A stretch of DNA of 64,000 nt from Enoplosus armatus (lineage: Eukaryota; Chordata; Actinopteri; Centrarchiformes; Enoplosidae): positions 11,214,501 through 11,278,500 of the forward strand of contig NC_092193.1 in NCBI RefSeq assembly GCF_043641665.1, written 5' to 3'. Shown here piece by piece: positions 10,944 through 22,900 of the stretch. A program made the translations under genes and the position numbers. The notes below the pieces were generated by a model. That model searched no databases and was not told the origin of the DNA. It was given only the letters and a program-made list of their open reading frames with translations. Numbering within the stretch: the stretch's first letter is position 1; each line of letters starts with the position of its first letter.

Positions 10944-11402
10944 CCCCAGTGACTGTAGTCACACCCCCGAATAGCTTGTGGTCTACTGATGAATCGCCTC
11001 GACTCCGTTATTCCTTTAAAACCATCAGAAGAAGATGGGGGTTTTGCAGACCAGTAGAATAACATTTACGGTATGGCTCTTTAAGGTTTATTTCGAATAT
11101 GATAAAATACAAAAAATAAAAACGTATCTACTTTTTTTTTTACCTTAGCTGGGGGATTTAGTTGAGGTCTTACTATTTTTAATTCATTTCAATATATAAT
11201 ACAGATGACAGGCTATTAGACACACATTCAAGGACATAATCATTCTAACCCAAAGAAATATACACACAAATGTTTTTAATGTGCATCAACTCTCAGTTTG
11301 AAGAGCCCACACACAAGAACAGAAACAACTGCCATGCGCAGATAGGGGGCGCCATTAGTGTGTTTGCGTGTGAGTGTGTGTGAGAGAGTGGGTGGGTGAG
11401 TA

Positions 11403-11445
11403 AGGGTTAGGGTTAGGCAAGTAGTGGTTAGGGTTAGGGTTAGGG
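11403..11445 (+). repeat. Short interstitial telomere-like (TTAGGG)n patch
   Basis: Two blocks of TTAGGG units (11403-11417 and 11426-11445) are separated by a short non-repeat spacer. They are flanked by GT-rich sequence. It is only about five units in total. Confidence 0.8.
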
Positions 11446-11469
11446 TAAGTCTCCAGGACCTAAGTAAAC

Positions 11470-11497
11470 ATGTGTGTGTGTGTGTGTGTGTGTGTGT
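11470..11497 (+). repeat. (TG)n microsatellite
   Basis: A perfect dinucleotide tract of about 28 bp, 25 bp downstream of the telomere-like patch. Confidence 0.9.
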
Positions 11498-11670
11498 CAG
11501 ACATTTACTGCTTTCTCAACTTTGGTGCAACTCTAATCTTTCAGTGATTCATTGAACCTAAGGGGCTTAAATGGCCTCATCTTCTATATGCTTGTGTGCT
11601 TTTTCCATGTTTGTGTTCAGTGCTGTTGGGCACAAGTGTGTTTATGTAGCTACAAGTGTTCACACGAGTA

Positions 11671-11686
<16 letters not shown>

Positions 11687-11714
<28 letters not shown>
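11687..11714 (+). repeat. (TG)n microsatellite
   Basis: A perfect TG tract of about 28 bp. It creates spurious long frames encoding CV or HT repeats on the two strands; these are not genes. Confidence 0.9.
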
Positions 11715-11717
<3 letters not shown>

Positions 11718-11869
11718 AGTGAGCTGTGGCCCAAGAAGCTGCTGCACATGAGCCTGCATGACCTGTTTAAACGCATAAACTGTGACCAATCCACGCATAA
11801 GATGATTATTTCAAGCTTCATTACAGTATAAGCCACGACAGATGACATATTACAGAGTAGATACAAAAC

Positions 11870-12229
11870 CAGTGGTGGACTAAGTACATTTACTCAAGTA
11901 CTTAAGTCGGTTTTGTGGTCCTTGTATGCCTACTTTACTTTCCACTGTATTCTTCTACTCCACTACATTTCAGAGGCAAATATATATACTTTTTACTCCA
12001 CTACATTCATTTGATAGTTATATTTACTAGTTACTTTGCAGAATAATACATTGCAATCAAAACAAACGGTTAACTTATTAAATATTGTGCTTTTTTATAG
12101 ATAAAACTAGAATATTAAAACGCAGTAGGCTATATTATAATGTATAATTCAGTGTAACACTGAAAGGAGTCAATCGACATAATGAGTACTTTTGAAACTT
12201 ACACATACATATTACTTCTCCCACCACTG
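11870..12229. mobile_element. hAT-type MITE with intact 8-bp target duplication
   Basis: The 360-bp element begins CAGTGGTGG and ends CCACCACTG, which are perfect 9-bp terminal inverted repeats with imperfect similarity extending inward. It is flanked on both sides by TACAAAAC (11862-11869 and 12230-12237), an 8-bp target-site duplication as expected for hAT transposons. It has no coding capacity, so it must have been moved by a transposase from elsewhere. The internal sequence resembles an abundant fish repeat with ACTTTTTACTCCACTACATT-like motifs. Confidence 0.85.
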
Positions 12230-15200
12230 TACAAAACATGAATTTATACATTTAATATAATATAATATTACCAATGACCTTATTAACTGTGAGACATTCT
12301 ACATGTCCCACATTTATGCTTGTATGCAGGTTATATGATGTAGATATAGTTTATCTCTTTACTGACATCAAATATTTTTCATTTTCAATTCATTCTGCAG
12401 AACTGGCTTCATAAGGTTACAAATAACAAGCATCAAAGTGTAGTCAGTTGCAGATTTTGTGTTTGCTGCAGGGCTGAGTTTTATAAATGGGACAAAGATG
12501 GGACAAGATCCAAGTGGTGAGGTTTTATAGTAAACAGGTTTCATGTAGGCCAGATAAAAGTTAAAATACAATTCAGCCACCAGATCTGCTGCTAACAGTC
12601 AATGCAATCAAAACATGGAGAAAATCTCACCAGCTGAACATAATTCAAGGTGACCTGCCCATATGGTATTCAGTGGTTTTGATGCAAAAAAAAGCACCTC
12701 ATGTACCTGTTCCCCACATATACAGTAAAGCAGTGGTCTGTGAACTTGTTGTTAGGACGTGTGACATAGCTGCGCCTGTTCTAGTCATTTGTCAGTGCTA
12801 CAAAGCAGACCTTAAAATAAGGACACATACCACACGTGTAAGTGAGAAAATTCCTGAGTAATTACATCTGTAGCGTTTTTAGCTCCACTATTAATTGGTT
12901 ACAGATGAGAGAGGGAATGCATCAGCACAAAATGTCCAGAATACCTCAAAAGAATAACAGCAGGAGAGGTGAGGTGTACAGCTCCTCTTTGCTTTTGAAA
13001 TTTCTTGGAAGCCGGCGTCAAATCAGTTGCCAACAAGCCCTGGCGTACTGCCGCCTGTTAACAGACAGGTCTACAGCAGAGCGGTGCTCAGTGGAATGCC
13101 AAACATTTGTTTCATAAGCTGAAAAAAGCCTGCTGATTCTCCTCCCTCTCCTCCGCTCAGAGCTCTTTGGAAGGGGGTCTCTCAGCCACCTGTGCATATT
13201 CAGCCTAGCAGAGGAGAGCGTCGGGCACAGGGAGCAATGTGCTGCAGGAATGTCGTCCCGCAGAGCAGCCACTCAATAAAGAGGGAGTGTGAAGAATTTG
13301 CTTGTGCACACACAGGATATTACTGTACATGTGTTTAACATAACCTGCTGTCAAAGGCTACGCTGGACGACCGCAACTGCTTGTCAAATCCTAATTCGGA
13401 GCAATTTTCCACTGTTTTAAGACGATTTGGGCAAATCAGATACACTTGCTTGAAGCTCTGAGAGTGGTCTGCATTGGCTCCAGCAGTTGTGCTGGACACA
13501 ACTGTCGCTTAGTGTAGTTTATTGCACTGAAGCCCATGGCTAAATATAAACTAGCTACTGAATGTCTGCCTTCTGGATGTCATCCATATTCTCAGTTTCA
13601 TCTTAAATTTTGAATATAAAAAGTTCTTCACAGCGTTGCAAAACACTATTTTAAAAATTAAACAAAAGCATATCTATTGCATATGACATCTCTAGTTGAA
13701 AGTGAGAAAATATGTTGTTTTGTGCTGGATGAACTGACCCTTTAACTAAATTTATGGTGATGTGACGTGATGTGATGTCTTTATAAAATGAAAAGACTAC
13801 TTCAATTGAGTTAATGACGAGCAGGGAGAAAAGAATACATGACCGAATTATGAACAGAATGCCTTATTAGCATTCCTTTCATTAAAAGGTGCAGATTGTT
13901 TTGATGTGTCATATGTAAAATGCTTCTTTTAGGTAGCTTCCCCACTTCTGGCTCTGTTAGTGCGATGTTGTCTGCACTCGGAGCACAGATACAGGGGATG
14001 GGGTTACTGTAGTGATGCTGAAAAGCACAGGAATCTGCAGCAAGGGCCAAAGCTCACAGATTGAAAAGCACATAGTTTAATCAGCTGGAGGTCTGCAGAA
14101 CATGTCTGGGTTAACCCAGGAGAAGGATGTGTGTGTGCATGCCCCTCACTGTCAAACACCAACCAACTCTTTTCCCATTCTTACCTGGAATTTGGGATGG
14201 CAGTGGGGGTCCGGTGTCTGTGAGAGTGTGTGGTTACATATTGTGTGTAGGTGTGTTGGAGTAAGAGGGGAGGGGTGGGACTGTTGAGGCTGCCACAGAT
14301 CACATGACAAGTCTCGTACGGTCACTGTTATTCTTTTTTCCCCCATAGTCGCATGACCGTCTCTCATATAATTGCCCCTGTCTGAGGGCTTTTCGAGTAG
14401 ACTCTCATCACAGATGAATTGGATGCAAAGGTCTCTATTATGATTAATATGATCATCTTTTCCCTTTGATTCTGCTCTGGCTGGCACCCTTACAGAGCTT
14501 TGACAATTATCCGATTATTAGATGCGGTTTGTATGGTGGACAAAATAAAGAGCCAAAAGGGCAAAGGCCACCTTTCATCTAATTCCAGGGTCGGTTAATT
14601 ATTTTTTTTGGAGTGGTCTGTTCATGGAGCTGTCATGGTCCCCATTTTTTGGAGGCTTGGCCCCTGAGGCAGTCCAAGGCTGTAATTAGGCCTGAGCGAA
14701 GTGCAGGACGGAGAGAGATGAACTCTCAGCACTCAGCCTGACGGATTGCAGAGTGCTCGGAAGTGGGCTGAGAGCGGCGCCGCTCACTTTGGGCCCCGAA
14801 TCCCCCCCAGACAGTATCACTTCCTATGTCTGTATTTCTCTGTCTCGTATGGACACATTAGGACTTTCAACATGTATTCACGCATGTATGTACATTTCCA
14901 CACACGTGCAAAACATATTGATTCTCATTATCGCTCTCTCACTCTCTTTCAGTCACTCTGTCACTGAGCCGTGTTATTTAAGAACTATAGAAGTGAATTA
15001 AATGGAAAACAGGAGTTTAATGTAAATATGTACTGTCATTAAAACTATTTCTAATTGAATGAGTTTTCTTTCATTTTGTCATTTTGTGTTTGAGACCCAC
15101 AATCAAATGACTTAAATACAAATGAAACCACATGTCATTTATTCGTGCACAGTCATGCATCATTTTCTCACGGACACCAACACAACGTTACTCATCGTAA

Positions 15201-16688
15201 AAACAAAGACAAAATTATAGTTGGTGGAGGAGGGAATATCCCTTGCAGATGCAGGCCCTACAATGCTCCATTTATTTTATAAGTGATGGTGATCTATGGT
15301 TGCAAGATGTGGTTTGATGGGAAATGAAGAGAAAAGGCAGAGAGCTGTCACAGTCAGTATAAAAAGTTATAGCAGACTCAGGCTGGGTGACAGGTTCACC
15401 TACAGCAAAAAAAGCTTTCTATGTCTTTAAAAAATATTGCATGATGGGTGGTATTGGCGAGTACTTGCGCTAATCCGATAGGGCAGAGGGTTTTTTTTAC
15501 ACCTTCACTCAAACCGTGATGTAAACACAAACTGGCATCACAAAGGCAGCACTTGACCTCATTGCTTGTTGTTTCCAGTTCAGTGACCATGGCCTATTGA
15601 GATGCCTCCACAGCCACAGTCGGTGACACTATCTGGGCGTAGACCGGGTTTAGGTTTCTCTCTGTGTATGGCACAGAGATGTGCAGCTTTGACACTTAGC
15701 ATACATTTTGAAATGATTCTGAAACAAAACAATAGTTATACAATGCATCACCCATTAACAACTAATGATCCATCGATGGTGTTGGGCATCATCATGACCT
15801 GACCTGAACTATTACGTGGCATGATATGAATGCCCACAGTTAATCTCACAGTGCGTTTTGAGGTTCTCTGCGTCTGCTCAAAACCAAACAGGGGCCTCAA
15901 ATTGTGCGGCCATCCCAGAACTTTCTATTTTTGCTCCCCAACCTTTATTCCGCCTCAGAGGAAAGAGATGAGCCCTGCCCCTCTAATTAAGTGGCCATAA
16001 AAATGCTGCAGAGCCGGGGTGCTGGGGGAATGAGAATGAGCTCTGTCAGCCTGATAAACAGGGCCTCTCACCTCCATATTATCTGCAAAGTGGAACTTGA
16101 TTGGCTTCGAAGAAAATGGTGTAAATCTGTGAAGTGTATCGGAAAGCTGGTATTTGTTGAGACAGGCATACTGTATGTGACAGGCTTAATCAGTGTCTGT
16201 TACGGGTCCTTGCTCAGGTCAGGAATGTCAACACAATAGCAGTGATTATATTACAGAGGCTCATCAGCGGTGGCCATGTGTAGGTTAAGGGTTTGAAAAT
16301 AAGCCAAACTGTGCTCTCGGAGAATTTGTTGAGTACATTCTCATGTATCATTAATCAGCTTGGTAATAGTAAATAATAAGACAGGGTTTGAAGGGGAATT
16401 ATTACAGTATTGAGTTAGGCCTACATAGCTCTCACATGCTCACGCACACACTGTTATTACCTGTGTGAAATATCGTCTTTCCTGACAGGTTCCTCTGTAG
16501 TCTAATAATGTTGCTTGGTTTTCTGGACTTTCCCCGGCTTCTTTTTATTTCGAGGCCACTCCACACTAAATAACAGAGGAAGACGGGCTCTGGGCTCTCT
16601 GCAGTGCAGTCGCCACACCTGGGCCTTCGCTTCCTTCCTGCCCTCCCCGGGAATTCTTCACTTTCACCACCTGCAGAGGGACAGTAGT

Positions 16689-16704
16689 GGGGGGGGGGGG
16701 GGGG
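16689..16704 (+). repeat. Poly(G) tract
   Basis: Sixteen consecutive G bases within a G-rich purine stretch. Such a run is prone to length error in sequencing. Confidence 0.9.
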
Positions 16705-16850
16705 TGGAGGAGGGAGGTACTACCCCATTACACCTTTCCTCCCTCTTTGGCTAGGCTGTGCAATTTTATTCCCTCTCAGCACCATTAGAGCAACCCGTCC
16801 AGGCTTGTGTGGAGGTAAAACCCTCTTTTACTGCACTTCACAAACAGTGG

Positions 16851-16854
<4 letters not shown>

Positions 16855-16894
<40 letters not shown>
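16855..16894 (+). repeat. (GT)n microsatellite
   Basis: A perfect GT tract of about 40 bp in the igfbp3-tns3 interval. Confidence 0.9.
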
Positions 16895-16895
<1 letters not shown>

Positions 16896-17977
16896 GGATC
16901 TGTGCATATGCACTGATAAAGAAAGATACATACACACATGCACAGTACTTGTGTGTCAGCCTTATTAAAAGATGTGGTGGTGGTCACCATTACCACACCT
17001 TTAAGCTACAGCTAAGAAAGTTAATTTAGACAAGGGGAATAAGCCACGTCACAAAACCACTCCAGTCATGTGCAGGTTCAAAAGTGTTGCTAGTGTCCTC
17101 TGCTGGCTGCAAATTGAACTGAAGTTATTTATTTCTCAACATTAACCGTAAACGTTTCATTACTGACCCCTGGGCAGTAGTGTCATGATCTGCTTACTTT
17201 TCAAATCCTCCTTTGTATTGAGATTAGAGCTACTATTGGAAGACACTGAAGCTAGAAACCTGCCTGTGACTCCAGTTGTTGTGGCTGAGACTTGAGACCA
17301 TGCAAGACCTGTACATGGTGTCTTTGGTTCAGCAGTGTGCTTAACCCCTTAAACAGGAGCCTGTCTGTGGGTCAGTCATTACAGACGCATGGTATGCAGC
17401 CAAACATGATCCAAACCCACAGAATGTCTGCGAAAGTCTACAAAGCTACCAAATATTTTTTTTTTTTATTCATGTTTTAACATATATGTATATAAATTGC
17501 TCTACTTTGAATAACAATTTGCATCTGATATGTTCTTTTCACAAAAAGGTTCAATTATCTTATCAGAAATCTTTGAAATGACATCTACTCTTTCTCATTA
17601 ATTAAAAATCTATGAATATAAGTTGAGCTGCTGGACAACAGGTGTTTCCTACTTCACTTTTGCAAGTTGAATATTAGACCAGGATTGGCTTCCAAACTGT
17701 TTGTGATGTCACAAATCATGTTTGTAGGCCCACCCCTGAAAATGGGATTTTGAATGAGCACAAAAACATTTTCCACTTTCAGAGGATGAGTGCGAGTCAG
17801 ACTCTGCACATACATCATTCTGCAGTCAAGCTCAAACATCCAACTGCAGGAACAAGAAAAAACATGTTTTTTTTATGTGGAGGGGAACTTTAAGGAAATA
17901 TAAGCTATATAAAATGATGCACAAGATATCTACAATATTTCCATTAGATGGAAAGGTGAAGCCATACCAGAACAAAG

Positions 17978-18290
17978 ACAAAGACATTTTCGGAAATGTG
18001 CTTATTCCTTTCTAGAGAGTTAATGTTGGATAAGAATGTTGATACCACTCTCACGTCTGTTAGCTAAATATGAAGCTACCGCCAGCAAAGCTAACCTAGC
18101 TTAGCTCAAAGGCTGGAAACAGGGGGACACAGCTAGCATGGCATTGTAAAAAAAAATCTGCCCCCCCCTCCCGCATGTCTAAAGCTAACTATTTAACACG
18201 TTGTATCTCATTTGTTTAACTAACAAGAACCAAAGTATTTCACCTGGACCATTCCGCTGGTAGCCTAGCAACTGGTCCTGGCTATGTTGA
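17978..18290. mobile_element. Foldback MITE, copy A (right arm missing)
   Basis: This copy has the left arm (a GGAAATGTGCTTATTCC-like start, then 'gataccactctca', 'atgaagctac' and 'aggctggaaacaggggg') and the middle ('ctaactatttaacacgttgta'). It lacks the right arm seen in copies D and E. It belongs to the same family as the elements at 23340, 37340, 39643 and 45026. Confidence 0.6.
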
Positions 18291-18345
18291 ACGTTTCCTT
18301 TCAGGGGCTGACGGATCACCAAGATTAAATAAATGTTTCATTTTG

Positions 18346-18351
18346 TTTATT
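18346..18351 (-). terminator. Candidate distal poly(A) signal of tns3
   Basis: AATAAA on the minus strand, about 1.6 kb beyond the tns3 stop. The intervening AT-rich sequence, including the long CA tract, would be the 3' UTR. A nearer AATAAA exists at 19880-19885, only about 60 bp after the stop. The choice between them cannot be made from sequence. Confidence 0.3.
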
Positions 18352-19026
18352 TACAGAACACATCAAACAATGCAAAATCAATATACAAATAAACTGTTCA
18401 CATGTAGCATACACAGAGGCACAGTATTGTATGAGATACATATGAGGTACAGATAATAGGTCATAAAATTATAACAAGGTAACAAATACATAATCAATGT
18501 AAGAAATATCAGCAGAGATGTAATGTGGTGATCGGGCCCTCTCTGGATAAAATGGCCGCCCCAACACAAACAGTTGAAAGGAATCAAGTTGTATGGTCAT
18601 CATCTCATATACAATGTCAACTGGGGTAAACTTTGTCCCACAGCATGTTTGTTGTATATGTCACTGACAGATGACAAACAGCATATATGTCAAATCCTAA
18701 ATGTATTTGTGCAACTGCAACACTGAGCGCTCTTCTTTCTTCTAAGAACTAACACAATTTGTTCTCTCCATATATAGCAGCCTGTGTCTTTTTTTAAATT
18801 CAAATTAAATGTATATAATTGAGGATACTGATATGTTTTTGATACTGAAAACACTGCAGTGCTGTTATTTAGCCCCAGAAGACGGCAAAATAAAGTACAA
18901 ATTTGGCAGCGGAGTAGTATGCCACTTGTACTGTCTTCTATGCAAAGTACTGTTTTTAACCAACTCATGTCAAGTCAATATATATTAGGGTTTAATTAAA
19001 ATATTTTCTATGATTTCTCTCATTTC

Positions 19027-19153
<127 letters not shown>

Positions 19154-19944
19154 CAATCAAAATGTTGCTGACAGCTTTAAAAAGTTGTCATTTTCACATA
19201 CATCTTAATAAGAAGAAAATTATTTAACAGGTTCAGAGAAGCCACATACATGCACATGTACAGAAGGCCATGGTTTAAAAAAATAAAAAATTTACATTGC
19301 ATAGATAAAGTAAGATGATCCTGTATGTGACGTAGCCTATTCCAAAGTCCAAATTATACATATTTGCTGCACTGCTTCTCCACATTTCAAACTCCACATT
19401 CAGATTATTCCATCCATCTTTACAGATTGTTAATAGCTTGAATAAAGTTTGTTTTGGTTAAATATTAGGGGGAAAAAATACATGCAACAAGGTAGGGTTT
19501 TCTTGATTTCTCCTTAAAACTGCGACACACAAATAAGAAAAGCAGCCTTTGTGTTATGTGTGTTATGTACTTAAAATATGTTGAGAATGAATATATCTAA
19601 CTGTATAACACATTACAGTTGTAAACCAGTAAATAATTATTACGCACTTCTTATGATTTAGTTGTTTTCTTACTTGGCTACTTTACAGTTCATTTTTACA
19701 GGAGAGAAAAACAACAGAATAGAAGAGGTTTACATTTTTCCATTAAAAGATGTCATTAAATGTCCTGGTGCTGGTAAGTGATCATTACGTATGTAGCATC
19801 CAGTTAATATCCAGGGTTAACATCCAGGTCATCACCATCTTCAGTCCTTACATTTTGTCCTATGTTCAGCCTTCCAGTCTTTATTTTCTTAGTTCTACTC
19901 TTACACAAGTCTGTCCAGGTGATCAGCTTCAGTCCGAGGCAGGC

Positions 19945-22900
19945 CTACTTACTCTTCTGCGAGCCAATCATCACCTTGGAAACAAAGTTCACAATGGCAC
20001 TCGCTGGCTGCTCAGGGTCATGCTCTGCAAACAGGTGACATACATTGTCCATGGAAGTGCCAGTTTTCCTCGCCACAAAGCCAAAGATCCTGTGGAGGTG
20101 GAGTAAAGGACTTAACAGCAGCACTGTCATATGCCTCAAACTGACCACCTCACTTCACAAATAACTGCTCTGCTTTAATGCTGCTCTGGTTGTAGCAATG
20201 TGAAAATAATAATAATTGACTTACTTTGCTGAAGGACAGCCATCTTTTTTCCACCTGTGAACAAGTGAAAAGAGGATAAAAGTGTCACTTGTTAAATACA
20301 CTGAACCTTACTTTCCACCTTTTTTTTAAAGTTTGCTGCCCCTTGTTGTGATATTCCAGGATAAAGTTTGACATACTACACCTGGTTGATATAATAACAG
20401 GTTTGCCTAACAATAGCTGTGACCAGCACTCAGGAAACCCTTAAATGACATGTGTTTACTTTAAATCAGCAATACTCACTTTCTATCTTGAGGGTCCAAC
20501 GCACAAAATATGACCGTGTTGACATTGTAATGCCTCCTGAAGAAGAGCCTAAAAGGAGATGGGGGGGGGGGGGGTTACTGTGAGAAAAAAGGGCTCTGCA
20601 TGTATGTATGGTGCGAATGTGCCTGTGTGGTACTCACTTCCTCTGGTTGTCCGTGAGGGTGATTCCCTGTGAGGACACCTTGAAGTGGACCACAGTGGAG
20701 GTTGGTGGAGGGTTGGAGCTCAGAGTCATACTGGTGGCTTTCTGCACTGCCTGGACGCCTGTTAGTGACTCCATCTCCACGGAGCAGAGGTACCACACAT
20801 TACAGGCTGCAGGAACACACAGATTAAAATTACACTTGGCTCACAACTGAGTGCAAATAACTATAGAGTGTATTCAGTGACTCAGTCCCACAGCCCATAA
20901 TAACAGGACAAGGAAAAATGTGTGGATAAGTGTGGAGGCACAAATTTCAAAAAGTGTCGCAGAATTGCAAACAAGGATTATGTTGGTGTTTGTGTACAGT
21001 GCCGTCATTGCTTTGTCATGATGTCTATTCAAAGCAAGTGATCTTCGACGCCTGATTTACCTGCGCCCTGTTTTAGCAGCTCAGCAGCAGAGTTGGTGAC
21101 TGATTGTGAGGTAGTCTCCACAACATCTTCAAGAGGATCTATGGACAAGAAAAGCAAAAAACATCAGTGAGATTCTTTAGTGAAAACCACAACAGCTACA
21201 TCAACAAAAAAAATTACTGATTACTATTTCCAGACAGTTTAGCAGACAGGCTGGCAGATATGGGTAGCCACAAAACCTAAATGATGTTTATTTTCTGACC
21301 ATCATCTCCCTCTATAGAAGCAGGTCTGTGAGCGAGTGTCGAACATTTACCTCTGTCAGGTATGATGAGTTTGCAGGGCAGGGCCAAGGGAGTGATTGAA
21401 TGTTGACAGACCAGCGCAGTTAAACTGCCTGTAAAACAATGAGTGAGTAATACATTTGATGCTTTATTGCGACATCACTTTCTTGTTTTTAAGATTTTAC
21501 TGCAAGACTTCACAACATTTCAGACTGTTTACATTGCATAATTTCTGCAACTGTCACATAATTAATCATATACTGTAAATCTAAAAGGGAAAACAGGACC
21601 ATAGCAAAGATATTACCAAAAAGAAGACAAAAATGAAATAAAACAATAATGAATGGAATGACCATCTTGTTGATTTGACTGATCATCCATGTAATCATGC
21701 AGCCACAACAATAAAAACCAAGATAGTTGTTGAGACTTTTTTGTAGTACGATCATAAAAGCATAAAAACATGCAGCAAGTCAGGGGAGAGGCAAATACTA
21801 TAATTCCAGTTAAAAGGACAGATAATGGCATGAAACAGCAGGCTTTGGGTAAAGTGCCAGTTGCATTAATCTGTCATTGTATGCTGCAGACAAAATTACC
21901 CATCACCACCCAGTGATACAATGCAGTGCACACACCAAAAGAGGGCAGTATGGGTCATGAAGCATTTCACGTTGTGCAGTGTAGCCAGATAGCCAGGAGG
22001 TGTCACTGTTGTTAACCTGCTGTGAAGGGAGAGGTTTTAACAGAGTAGTTACTCACCAAAATAGGGCTCATTGGGGCAACCCTTCAACCGCACTCCTTTC
22101 TGTGTACACTCAATCAGGAAGTGGCGCACTAACTCATTGGATAGATCGCCTCCTGTTAGAAAATACGACCGATAGAAGATACAGAAAGGGACAAGAGAGA
22201 TAATAAATATTTCGCCATAGTCTGTGATCTGTTTTAGCAAAACTGTCCTCTGTTTGACACCCTAGATTTACTCTGACCTACATAATAGCTCCAGGCATTT
22301 ATCTCAGTACAACACGTAATTTCCCAGCCTTGAAGAGTTACATAAAACGTATTAAATCGCTACATTCAATCTCTCCAGAGATTAATGGGATTACGATTCA
22401 ACAGAAGCGCCTCTGAGGGGGCAGGAGGAGTCTATGTGAGGAATGTCTTGACACAAAGGCTTGGAGAAAGGCCCGCTCCTTAAGGTGGGTTGGGTTTCAC
22501 ACTTATAAGGAGTCACAATGCCCTAAGCTGAAAGTGTGGAGAAGGACCGTGTCATGATGTCACCACAGGTGCCGTTGGACTTCGAAGGGGTGAAGGCAAA
22601 CAAAAGGACAGGTGTGAGTGGGGGATAAAATGAAAGGGTTGAACGCTGTGGTGGGCTGGTGCAGGACGGGCATAAGGGCATCCGTTGAGCCCTCATGTGT
22701 TGCTTTTGATAGAAAATATACTGTATAAATAGTCCAGCTTGATCTGATACACATTGCGTGGGATTTAATGTCCTCTGACTTTTTTTTTTTAATCACTATC
22801 ATCACTCAATCAGCCTTTGTTTTCACATTGAAACATGGCCAGAGAATGTTTGGCCAGATTCCTCTAGAGACTTTGTTTTCTTTCCAAAGAATCCCTCCCT

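Larger units (their letters stand above)
11000..18340. other. Gene-free interval between igfbp3 and tns3
   Basis: No coding exon could be supported. It contains the tandem repeats, the hAT MITE and the foldback element listed separately. Some blocks (about 14560-14720 and 15890-16090) are GC-balanced, contain TAATTA-type homeodomain cores and look less eroded than the flanks, so they may be conserved noncoding elements. That is an impression only. Confidence 0.4.

Noticed and set aside
11403..11445. Chromosome end or fusion point
   Set aside because: Only about five telomere-like units are present and the neighbouring genes keep the normal igfbp3-tns3 order, so a true telomere or fusion is not supported.
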